A stretch of DNA of 26,335 nt, taken from Haplomitrium mnioides. Taxonomy: Eukaryota > Marchantiophyta > Haplomitriopsida > Calobryales. The translations under genes were made by a program, and so were the position numbers. Positions within the stretch are counted from its first letter, which is position 1; every line of letters starts with the position of its first letter. Positions 10,801 to 19,790 of the stretch are shown piece after piece. A model generated the notes under the pieces. That model was not told where the DNA came from. It searched no databases and worked only from the letters and a program-made list of their open reading frames with translations. The stretch is taken from contig JBNGIS010012641.1 of the NCBI GenBank assembly GCA_049999725.1, positions 1 to 26,335 on the forward strand, given 5' to 3'.

Positions 10801-12119
10801 CCTCTTATCGATGTAGTCTAGAGAGAACAAATGTGAGGCCATTACAGTAAGAAGATTCTCTAAGGAACCAAAGAGGTATCAAATTTTGCACAAACTTACA
10901 ATAAAATAATGTTGATTCTCTTGTAGAGGCATTGCGCATACACACAATTAGAGCAAGGGCAACACAACTTTGGCAACCAACAAAGATGAAGAGAAACCCC
11001 AAAAAAACTATGAGGAGAAAGCAAGAATCCTTGAGCCTCTTAAGAAAAAACACAACATGCAAAGGACTTGTCTCTACTGAATTTTTATCGTATAGAAACA
11101 ATTCATCGAGACCAAGTATCCTCCACCATAAAACCTCAATCATATCTATTGTGCAATCAAAACATAGCTCCAGCCTACATTATTTACAGAATAAGTTCTT
11201 GGGCTCCATCTTGTCACAACACACATCTATCACTTTAATGCAAGTGGAGCACAAGAACAAATGTTTACTCATCATTCTCCTCTCTATATTTCAAGTGTTT
11301 CCAATTGCAACAAGTTGCAATAGCCTATTGCACTGCCATCCTTACTCTAATCTCCATATCCAATTGTGTTTGCAATCAACTCTTGTGCAATACAGAAGCC
11401 ACATCAAAAGATGCTCCATTTGAGCCTAGAGTACCTCTTTGAAAATAAGCTTAATAGCTAATAGTCTGCCCAAACCTCGGTTATCAACTCACAAGGGGCA
11501 ATGATTGAATCAAAACGCACGCAAAGACAAAGCTTAGCAAAACATACTTAACAAAGAGCATGCTCTTGAAATCACTTGACTAAGATCTGGTTTCTTAATA
11601 GAACTATGAATATGCTCTCAAATCACCTCACGAGATTCTCCTCTCTCAATGGAACTCTAAAGAGCCTCAAACCACTTCCCTGATACTCTCTCGATGGAAC
11701 CTTAAGAGCATCAACTCCAACGTAAATTGTCCTCTAAACCCTAGAAGTTATTTTCTCGTTGTTTCTTTGCAAATATAAAAGCCTAGCATTACTCTTTGAT
11801 TTCTTCTCTCAAACCATTAAGCCAATCTTGTCTTTGTTATTAACTAAGGATATTAGCATGAGTGTATACCATAAAGCTTTCACTTAGCTGAAACATTAGT
11901 AGGTACACTAAAAATATTTGGTCATCATGAAAAGTAGATGACTTCAAAACAAAGCATAGGAACTATAACAATATTCAAAACACCCGCACAAACTTATTGC
12001 GTTAGAAAATCATATTAAAAATTTCCATGAAGCAATTCTCTAATACAACAATGAAGACAAAAGAGTCGATGTATTAATATTGGACTAACACACACAATCA
12101 TAAAGCTTCAAATGGTTTA
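10801..12119. other. Unassigned repetitive-looking sequence
   Basis: Two overlapping frames on opposite strands (10805-11143 minus, 10932-11423 plus) occupy the left part, and neither shows a known motif. Around 11590-11720 the phrase TGGAACTCTAAGAGCCTCAA recurs in diverged form (TGGAACCTTAAGAGCATCAA), a small imperfect duplication. The region may be the body of the minus-strand retroelement whose 5' end is suggested near 12725, but no protease, integrase or reverse transcriptase motif was readable. Confidence 0.35.
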
Positions 12120-12735
12120 GAATGCACCCACTTTCTTTGCATGGCAAAATTGCACTGCCAATCAACCTAGCTGATCATTGACGCTCATGTCTATGAAATG
12201 TAAACTATCCTTTCTATATTTGATTACAAACCCAACAATTAGCGTGGGATAAAAAATATTCTTGAATCTTCCAAGATATCAAAGATACTTGAGATTTTCT
12301 GACCCTTACATCAAAACCAACCACAACAACCAATGTATTCATCAATGCATTGAGAATCATGTCGAACTCTTTGATAACATTCTTGATCAAAGTGATTCTC
12401 TTATGATCCACCAAGACTTAACAAAATGTTAAAGTATTGTTGTGAAACTTTTCATCTACAACTAAAGTCTTCAACATGCTTTTCTTTCTATTGTTTGCAA
12501 CAATTGAGCTTACATGAAAATCGAACACCTTTGAATTTCATAGCAACATGAAGAGCTTCTCCATATTGTTGCTCACTTTGAGAAGTACATTGGTGGCTAC
12601 AAAGAGCTCCGTAAGAGCGAAAACATATCCTCTTGCAACAAAGCCTGATTTAGCAACTATATACCCTGATTTGCTACTCTTTTGTTAGGCGTAAAGACGC
12701 GCCAACGATCTAGGGTCTGATAGCATTGGAGCGAA
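12120..12735 (-). mobile_element. Possible 5' part of a degraded minus-strand LTR retroelement (gag-like)
   Basis: Immediately left of a primer-binding-site-like string, the minus strand reads into a frame at 12414-12214. It contains ITLIKNVIKEFDMILNAL, weakly like the L-x-S-L-P-x-x-F-x-x-x-V-x-A-L segment of Copia gag (UBN2) proteins. It ends with HANCWVCNQI, a possible half zinc knuckle. No LTR pair is evident. This is a weak call based on position and one motif. Confidence 0.3.
12714..12725 (-). other. Primer-binding-site-like string (minus strand)
   Basis: The plus strand reads TCTGATAGCA, one mismatch from the complement of the plant initiator-tRNA primer site TGGTATCAGA. On the minus strand it would follow a 5' LTR lying to the right, at or beyond 12735. 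Confidence 0.35.
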
Positions 12736-12739
12736 AAGA

Positions 12740-13700
12740 GGAGGAGTAAATATAAGAAGCAACGTAATCAATCCAACATAGAGAACTACAAAATCAAGAT
12801 GCAAAGAATCTAGCCTTGCAACTACTTAGTTAAACATGCTAAGAGACAAAGGGGTTTGATCTATAGTGTTAAGCTTATAAGAATTACAACTAGTTGTAAG
12901 ATTAGATCTGAAGTTTCAAAGACAAGAAACAACTCGAGATCATACCTCTATAATTTCTATCAGATGACTATCATCGATAAATCTTCCATTTTCCATGACA
13001 AACGAGAACATCAAACTTAAAACATTGAATTGCATCACATGGTAGAACTTGTAAATAACTCTATGAAGTATGCCCTCTTTTCATTTTTACTTGGTGCATC
13101 CAAAGTATTCAGACTACATATGAGGAGTGAACAAACACAAGCCAAAAAAAACCAGCTGCACCACTAGAGGAAGAAGAGTCTCTTCCACAAAAAATCTCAA
13201 ACTTAATCAATAAAAAGTAAGAAAAATCCAAGACGAAGCAAGAAAACTAAAAGAAAAAGTATGTTTTAATCAATGGAAAGTAGTAAGCAATTCACATACT
13301 TCTCTCTATAGTGTCTACCTACCACTCGAATGCAATGGCTCAAGCTTCTACTCTACAAAACAAACAAACAAAAAAACCCTTTTACTATCCACACGGTTCT
13401 TGCTCCCAAACAAATTCCATTACTCCAAGAATTCGCGGCAAAGTCTTAAACACAAAGAAACAATGCACAATAAAAAATTAGCTCTTGCTCACTTCTCCAT
13501 ACTTGTCAATCTAAGTGCCAAATTTTTCAATCCTTGCTCTCCCACCTTACCACTACTACCATAGACCGGTTTCTTCTTTTAAACAAATATCCTTCATGAG
13601 CCAACTTTTGTGGTATTCCTCTGGCTCACAAACTTTGGACAATCTAATGTTAGACGAAATCTCTATGCTCGAGCACCTTCATCCTTCAACTTGGAGGTAG
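12740..13700. other. No recognisable gene; possible LTR of the minus-strand remnant
   Basis: AT-rich, A-rich sequence that could include the 5' LTR of the element suggested to the left. The short plus frame at 13515-13700 has no recognisable motif. No LTR ends were defined. Confidence 0.3.
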
Positions 13701-14045
13701 CAAAAAGGGTTTATTCATTTGTCATTGTTGACAAAAATAACCAACAAAATGAGTAACATAAAGAAACGATGAAATATCTTTAGTTGTGCAAAAGAGTTTT
13801 AGTCAATTGTCATAGTTGATAAAAATGACTAACGTGGAGAAATGATGATATATGTTAGCAATGCTCATTGCAATCATTTCTGATTTTTTTCCCAAAATGA
13901 CCTCGTGGTCTAATTTGGGTCATTTTAGTTAAATGGTTGAAATGACCAAAAATAACAAAATAGTCATTCTAGATAGTTGGTCATTTTGGATAATCACTTC
14001 TTGGTTATTTGTCTTGCATCACCATTATTTTGGGTCATTTAATAC
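13700..14045. repeat. Diverged tandem duplication followed by GGTCATTT/AAATGACC foldbacks
   Basis: About 13705-13770 and 13793-13852 are imperfect direct copies sharing TTGTCATWGTTGAYAAAAAT and an ATGATGAAATAT-like end. From 13890 to 14040, AAAATGACC and GGTCATTTT recur in both orientations at least six times. The first pair (about 13894 and 13917) can pair as a short hairpin. This may be the end of a small foldback (MITE-like) element, but target-site duplications were not identified. Confidence 0.5.
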
Positions 14046-14229
14046 ATTGCATCATTAGATGTTAGATTATACATGAGTTTTTTTTTCTAGTGGCTTAACA
14101 CCCACTCTTGATTTGATTCCTATATGAGAGTAGTTTTACCTTGTGGCTTCTTTTATTTGTAGTGGTGTAGATTGTAGTTAGCCAACTAATGATGAGCCTC
14201 TATGATACTTGAACAATTGGTTTTTGTAA
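14046..14229. other. Spacer, nothing recognised
   Basis: AT-rich spacer between the foldback cluster and the LTR-like stretch. Confidence 0.4.
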
Positions 14230-14830
14230 AAAAATTTGTCATTATCATGCCAACAAGAGTCAACTGCTAGCTGGAGTTTGAGGGACCTAGACGCCAACTA
14301 GAGGGCGAATGTGATTTCCCTGGTGCATGTTTCTGCACTTTGATGCATTGTGTTGATTGTTGGTATGGCTAGAAAATCATGGTAAACAATGTATGCTAGT
14401 ACTAGAATGTGTATGCAGATGATAGTTGTTGTGGTTTAGTTAGCCTAGATCAGTTTTAGTGTCTTATTATAGGTACAACTTTATGTCATTTATTGGAATG
14501 TTGTAGGGTTCTAGACCTGTTTTAGGGTAGAAAAACTAGAGTTATATTCCCGTTGTAGGTGAGAAAGTCTCAACTTGTAAAGATGAGCCTTCTGAACCTT
14601 TGAGTGAGAGAGCGGTGAGCCACGATGTGGTGAAGCTTTCTCGATCTTTATCAGTTGTAGTGTGGAGTCTCCAATGGCTAGAGGGTGCCTAGGTTTAGGG
14701 TGACTAGGTCTCACTAGTATATGTTTCGAGATATTTGTATGAAGTTAGATTGACTAGAGAGTTGCTCACTTTCTTGATCATATCACCTTATTAAATAGAC
14801 TAGTAACTTGCTACATTGGTGAATATGATT
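14230..14830 (+). other. LTR-like sequence without partner
   Basis: A purine-rich patch, GGAGTTTGAGGGACCTAGACG, near 14273-14293 precedes about 500 bp of mixed-composition sequence rich in TGTTGTAG- and GTTAG-type strings. This resembles the polypurine tract plus 3' LTR of plant retroelements. No coding remnant upstream and no second LTR were found. It could equally be ordinary intergenic DNA. Confidence 0.2.
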
Positions 14831-15731
14831 TTTTTTTTTCTTTCGTATATGTTGATGTTTTTGGTGACTACTGCTTTGATAACTGAAGCATGAACTACGA
14901 TGTATGTTATTGCAATGATGTGTATGCGTACTAAAATTGTTTCAAACACTCAAGCTCTTACTTTGGCATTACAACATGTTGTGTTTGCCACATGATGTAA
15001 GGTTGAGTCACAAAGAACTATCCTTCTTCCATTGCTTATTCTAGTGCAAGATATGCTCAAACATATGTACAAAACATATGTTAAGCTTGAGAATAAAGAG
15101 GTGTATCTAATGCAATATATTCCACTTGAATTCCATATCTCTTTTTTTGTTTTTCAGCTCACCAAGGATTTGAGTTATGATTCTCTAATACTCTCGTGTC
15201 TTGTGATGTTTGCCAAGTTGTGTTTCTCTATGTACCATGCACTCAAGTTGATATTTGATGTTTACATATTTATATCGCTTACCATTAATGCTTACAAGAG
15301 ATACTAACCTCTGTTTTGGGTCATGTTTTCTATAACTTGACAATGAGTTCATGTCGTTGTACGTGTTGGACACTTGAGTGAAGTCATAAGCCAACCAATT
15401 TCCACACCATACTACAAATCATAAGTCGTGTGTTAGATCTATGATTTGTGCTGTTTGAAAGTTTTTTTTTGTAAGCTTGAGGCTAACACCCAATCCAAAT
15501 GTATGTTCATGCATTTCAAACACATTGTGTCTTCTAAATTTGACACATGTTGTATTTGCAATTTGTTTCACTTGTAGATATCTATTACTCTTATTTTGTT
15601 TTTCTTTCACACTCTTGTTCTAATGCTTCATTTCATATTTGTTCCCTCTTTTATTGGGGAGTGTTTTACACTAGGAACCCTTGTAATTGGCTACTATCTT
15701 TTTCAATCTATTCATCATCGGCTTTTATTGT
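14831..15731. other. No recognisable gene
   Basis: AT-rich sequence with several 60-95 codon frames on both strands (for example 15032-15307 plus and 15419-15610 minus). Their content is what base composition predicts, and no motifs were seen. Confidence 0.45.
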
Positions 15732-15980
15732 GTTTTCTTGTGGTAAAAGCAAGATGTGTTTCTGGTCTAATCTTAATAAGCTCTACCAGCTGTGAAGGAT
15801 TTTGTTTTGTTGCATCTTCGTTTTCTTGTGGTAAAAGCAAGATGTGTTCCTGGTGTAGTCTTAATACGCTCCAGCTGTGATGGATTTTATTTTGTTGCAC
15901 TTGTTTCCACTAGTAGAAGACAAAGCCTAAGTTGAATCCTATAATGCTGCAGCTCTAAAGGATTTTGTTTTCTTGCAGCT
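15732..15980. repeat. 88-bp tandem duplication plus a third diverged copy
   Basis: GTTTTCTTGTGGTAAAAGCA starts at 15732 and again at 15820, an 88-bp period. Each copy continues through CCAGCTGTGAWGGATTTTRT and TTTGTTGCA. A third, more diverged copy at about 15904-15980 keeps GCTGCAGCTCTAAAGGATTT and ends in TTCTTGCAG. Confidence 0.8.
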
Positions 15981-16020
15981 ATTTCCATCTTTTGTTTTCT
16001 TGATAGAAAAGATGTTGATT

Positions 16021-16075
16021 TGATGTGAGGAGGTGAAGCTTCCTTTGGCTGCCGCACCGTCCATTCCTCACATCA
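16021..16075 (+). other. Stem-loop with perfect 11-bp stem
   Basis: TGATGTGAGGA (16021-16031) is the exact reverse complement of TCCTCACATCA (16065-16075). Inside the loop, GGTG (16032-16035) can pair with CACC (16055-16058) and AGC with GCT, lengthening the hairpin. No terminator role is implied. A small-RNA precursor is conceivable but unsupported. Confidence 0.5.
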
Positions 16076-16079
16076 CATC

Positions 16080-16762
16080 AGTTTATGTCAGTGTAACTCC
16101 AGCATTGAAATCCGGTGTTGTAGTCAATTGCGGAAGATTCCAGTGTTGCACAGCTTAAACCCTCCCTCACAATCGTAGGTCTGTCCACAGCCGAGAATCC
16201 CACTTATGAATCCATTCAGAGAATGACAAATGCAATACGTTTCGCGCATTCAACAACACCTTTGTCCCATCAATGCCGACTTCTGCTGTCATTTTCCTCC
16301 CTGGACTTGTCCCCCCTTTTTTGAGCCTTAGCATTTTTGGGTTTCCCTCCAATACCTTCGTTTCTTAGCCCCCCTTCTACGTCTGGACAGGTCCTCTTTG
16401 ACCTATCGGAGGATTTGGAAGACCACCGCAATTCCGTTTCGAACGTACAAAATATCTCCGCTGTGTGAGCGTTGCCACGACAACCCAGCTACTATTTTGT
16501 AACAAAAAGAAGAGACAAAATAGTTCCACAATCTGCCGACTTATCGGCACAATTCTCTAGCTACTGAATGAATAGTTCCTTAATTCTCTGATTTATTTTA
16601 GCGATACCTTTGTTTTTTCTAGTTCCACCTCTTCGAATGTAAACAGTTAGTGTTGGAGGCATTCTGGCTTCAGTGATGGAGACTACCAAAGACCAGCTGT
16701 TCATTGAACTCTTTCTACCGATACCATAAGGTCTGCATTGTCATTTCTCTAGTCCAAGACTT
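16080..16762. other. Upstream region of the cysteine-rich peptide gene
   Basis: Composition is more balanced than the neighbourhood, consistent with a genic flank. A 61-codon minus frame (16352-16167, with GGTSPGRKMTAEVGIDGTKV) is present but no family is recognised. It may be chance or a fragment. Regulatory elements probably sit here, but none can be named with confidence. Confidence 0.4.
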
Positions 16763-16768
16763 TATAAG
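16761..16768 (+). promoter_or_regulatory. TATA-like box upstream of the cysteine-rich peptide gene
   Basis: TTTATAAG lies about 170 bp before the first ATG in the peptide frame. A start about 30 bp downstream would give a 5' leader of roughly 135-140 nt. Confidence 0.4.
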
Positions 16769-16847
16769 GATTTGAATTTACCACACATTTCATTGACACT
16801 GAGTTCATTGGATTGGGATTCGCGTGCTTCCTTTCATTGGGCCTCAC

Positions 16848-16937
16848 ATGCTCCTCTTCGTCCTTGGATTGGGCTTCGCATTCGGCGTCCCACACATACC
16901 CTCGTACTCCCTTTTATTGGGTTCATACAGACGATGA
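16848..16937 (+). CDS. Upstream ORF overlapping the start of the peptide gene (29 codons)
   Basis: An ATG at 16848, out of frame with the main gene, opens 29 codons (beginning MLLFVLGLGFAFGV) and ends at TGA 16935-16937. The stop overlaps the main start codon as ATGA. If it lies in the leader, ribosomes would meet it first, so it could restrain translation or allow reinitiation. No homology is known and it may be incidental. An ATTGGG-rich imperfect direct repeat in the same stretch may explain its hydrophobic content. Confidence 0.3.
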   Translation: MLLFVLGLGFAFGVPHIPSYSLLLGSYRR

Positions 16938-17393
16938 AGATGCATGTCGTTGCTACCATCTGGTTATTTGCAGCGTTTGTATGGCTGGCACTAATATCGC
17001 TCGGCGAGTCAACACGAAATTTTGGTTACCCAGGTCTGTGTTTCTTCTTGTGAGTCACTGGAAACGTTTCTTTATTGTAATTGGATAGGATTCGTGTTTG
17101 CAGCACATTGATGCACCCTGTATTTCAGTCCTCTGGAACTTGTGCACTGCTATTCAATCAGAATTTCACACTCATTCCTCTTAAAGCAATTTCAAGTGCC
17201 CAATATCGGCTAGTGGTGATTGGAGTGGTGTAGGAGTCCTCTCATCAAAACCAATAATCACATTTTACTATGTGTTGCAGAATCTCCGGCACTGGCTCCT
17301 GTCCCAGGGCAAGATAGATTCTGGAGTATCGCTTGTTGGGTTTGCACTTACCCTCCTCATTGTTTCATTTGCTGTAACAATATACACTGCTGA
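16934..17393 (+). CDS. Secreted cysteine-rich peptide, 70 residues, two exons
   Basis: Exon 1 is 16934-17033 and exon 2 is 17281-17393. The intron 17034-17280 (247 bp) starts GT (CCAG|GTCTGT), ends TGTGTTGCAG and interrupts a codon after its first base. Splicing gives exactly 71 codons including TGA. Residues 1-25 form a clear signal peptide: MKMH, then a hydrophobic core (VVATIWLFAAFVWLALISLG), with likely cleavage near GES|T. Residues 26-50 are a Pro-rich linker (SPALAPVPGQD). Residues 52-70 carry six cysteines spaced C-x2-C-x5-C-x2-C-C-x4-C, and the stop follows the last one. It is therefore predicted to be exported and disulfide-bonded. The spacing does not match any defensin, hevein, snakin or cyclotide pattern I know. 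16934 is the first ATG in this frame after a TATA-like box. Unspliced, the frame ends at 17053. I do not recognise the family, and its role is unknown. Confidence 0.6.
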
Positions 17394-17620
17394 AACATGC
17401 ATCACACGTTACAAAGAGTTTATCACATCCGTCATCGGGTCTCTAAATTAGCAAATGTTGAATGGGCCGACACTCTGATAAGCGCAACGTGTTGAGCTCT
17501 ACCGAAGAAATGATATGAGCACAACAGTTGTCGCACAATTTTGAAACTCAAATCGTATGTAAATCACTCAACTTTTCAGTGAAAAGAAATATAATGATGA
17601 TGAGGATTTATTGAATACAA
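17394..17620 (+). terminator. Probable 3' UTR and polyadenylation signals
   Basis: After the peptide stop, TGTAAA (17558-17563, a far-upstream-type signal) is followed by AAATATAATGATG at 17587-17599, which resembles a plant near-upstream A-rich element. The cleavage site was not determined. Confidence 0.35.
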
Positions 17621-17789
17621 AAATGCTACTTGCAGCTCCTCTCTTTTACTTCCCATTGTAGTTTGGGAATTTCATTCTCTTTTGCTCATTTCACATAATT
17701 TAGATGAAGAAAGTGGAAGGTATCCACAAGTGCAAGCCCATATGTTCAAAAGTGTGGATTATGCTCTTAAAGCATAGACAATCTTCTTA
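17621..17789. other. Spacer, nothing recognised
   Basis: Sequence between the peptide gene and the Copia remnant. No motif was seen. Confidence 0.4.
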
Positions 17790-18096
17790 ACACTAGCACA
17801 TGTGTGTACAAATGACTCTACAATACTACTCTTGTGTATTTTTGTTTACTTACCACACCTTTTGTATTATTACAAACTCTCATTTGTATACATAGCAAGT
17901 TGCAATCTTGTGTATATAAACATGATGCTCTCATTTGAGAAGTATCTTCAATTGCGAATATTTCTGTGTTGTGAGGAGTTTGCGAATCATGTTTTCTCCC
18001 TTTTATCGTTGAAGAAGCTAGTCAAACACTAGCTTTGAGTGTCAATGTCGCGCTTGCCATCCAATGGCCATCGAGCTCCATTTGGATTCTTGATTT
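17790..18096 (+). mobile_element. Possible 5' LTR of the Copia remnant
   Basis: A TATATAAA box at 17913-17920 lies within T-rich sequence that ends just before a primer-binding-like string. This is the expected position for a Copia 5' LTR relative to the gag start near 18230. No second LTR copy is in the window to fix the ends. Confidence 0.35.
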
Positions 18097-18097
18097 A

Positions 18098-18110
18098 TGG
18101 TGTCAAACAA
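18098..18110 (+). other. Weak primer-binding site
   Basis: TGGTGTCAAACAA agrees with the initiator-tRNA complement TGGTATCAGAGCA at most but not all positions. Its place between the TATA-bearing LTR-like sequence and gag supports the reading. Confidence 0.35.
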
Positions 18111-18179
18111 TTTTGCTTTTTTGATATTGTGGGTTAAATGCTCTTTGAGTAAGCTTTCTCAACTTTTCACGTGGTTTTT

Positions 18180-19790
18180 TGAGTTCATTATTTCCAAAAG
18201 TTTTGAAGCCCACGAGTTGAGTCTAGCATTGGAAGCTGTTACTAAATTTGGAGGAAAAGATTTTTATATACGGAAGTTGAAAATGCAATCGATCTTGATG
18301 AACCAAGATATGTGGGAAATTACTGAGGATCACCAAGCTGAATATAATTTAATCTCTGAAATGTTTGGGGTTGACGTTGAGAGAGAAAGGAAACATTTGG
18401 GAAGAGCAAAGAGAAGGCATTAAGATTAATATGTTGAGCCTTGATGATCAATTTTTGGAGTTGGTGAGAAGCTCCACGAATGCACATGAAGCATAGATGG
18501 CATTGTTAGACAATTATGAATGCAATACAACCTCCCATGGAGTTCTATTAAGGAGGCAATTCTTCAAGTTAAAGATGAGGGACGATTCGACCATCGCTAA
18601 GCATGTGATGAGAATCAAATCTGTGGCTGGTGAGTTGTTAGCATCAAGATCTCAAATTAAGAAAGAGAGCATGGTGTGTGTCTTGCTCAACAACCTCCAT
18701 AAGGAATATGGCACTTTGCTTATGTCCATGGAGGCAAAAATGTCAGAATTAGACCTAGAATTCTTTATAAGTTGCTTGCTTAGTGAGGAGCAAAAGCGAC
18801 AGAAAAAAGAAAGATGATGATGATAATGCTTTCTTTGCCAAAAGAGACAAGAAATTAGAGATACCTACAAAGACACATACTTGCTATTATTGCGAGAAGG
18901 TTAGACACTTGTCCAAATCCTTCAAGAGGAAACTGACTGACAAGAAGAAAAGAAGAGGTCAAAGAAATCTAAGGAGACCTCCAAGATACTAGTTGTTGAA
19001 CATGAATCATCTAAAGATAAGGATAATCAAACATGACTTGAAGAAGTGGATGACCAGAATGCATGATATCTCATGCATCCAGCCATATATCATCAAGAAA
19101 GGTTTGATTAATGGATGTTATCAGAACTGGTCTTTGAGTTGACAACTAGATAAGAGTTGTGAAGTACATGCAATTGCAACAAATATGTGTATCTTAGTAT
19201 TAGAGGGTCAGGAGGTATGAACGCCACCAATATTGTGGAGGGAGTACTTAATATGCCTAAGATCACAAAGTAACTTATGTCAATGAGCGCACTTTCAAGG
19301 ACTTGCTTGGTGGTCAACAATTACCCACATAGCTAAAAGTCTTGGATAAGTTTGGCAAGGTAGTGTAGTTGGTGTTGGTATTATAGAAGAGAAGTTGTGT
19401 ACATTGGATTGCATCCTTATAATTGGAGAAAACATGACTATAGCTAATTAGAGAGAAGGGAATAAATTTTGTAGTGCTACAAGTTTGGCATTTTTGGAGA
19501 GTAAGGAATAATGTTGCTTGCCATGATGTTTAGCAACATGTTTTAGAGCAGTCTAACTCACTTGAGTTCTATAAAAGATATGTGAAGGGAAATTCACACA
19601 AAATCTACAACCAAGAAAGTATCCATTGGATGAAGGATATCGAGTTTGTTTGGAATTAGTCTACATTGAAATATATGGATCTATGAAGACACCTTCCATG
19701 TCTAGCTAGAGGTGTTTTGTATCATTCACTCAATGATATCCTTTGTCTACTTCATGCACATCAAGATGAAATGTTTCAAACATGTCTTAC
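18180..19790 (+). mobile_element. Ty1/Copia retrotransposon remnant (gag, zinc knuckle, start of integrase)
   Basis: Gag begins with the typical KFGGKDFYIRKLKMQSIL segment near 18247-18300. It continues through the UBN2-like block at 18497-18817, with LRRQFFKLKM, VMRIKSVAGEL and LLNNLHKEYGTLLM, then a frameshift. A zinc knuckle at about 18882-18925 reads CYYCEKVRHLSKSF: the fourth ligand Cys is Phe and the usual Gly before His is Arg. A pre-integrase segment near 19200-19290 (NIVEGVLNMPKITK, then LMSMSALS) and an integrase start near 19655-19780 (LELVYIEIYGSMKTPS, later FVYFMHIK) follow in several frames. The protease motif was not readable. There is no integrase catalytic core, reverse transcriptase or RNase H: the sequence changes abruptly to Gypsy near 19790. 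It is non-functional. Confidence 0.8.

Noticed and set aside
10932-11423. 163-codon plus frame as a gene
   Set aside because: No motif. The content is Ser/Leu/His/Lys-rich as composition predicts, and an opposite frame overlaps it.
16772-16933. N-terminal extension of the cysteine-rich peptide
   Set aside because: It would need a non-ATG (TTG) start. The first in-frame ATG is 16934 and it begins a clear signal peptide.
16813-17088. 91-codon overlapping plus frame as a separate protein
   Set aside because: It starts at a non-ATG codon and runs through the intron donor. The spliced peptide in the neighbouring frame is far more convincing.
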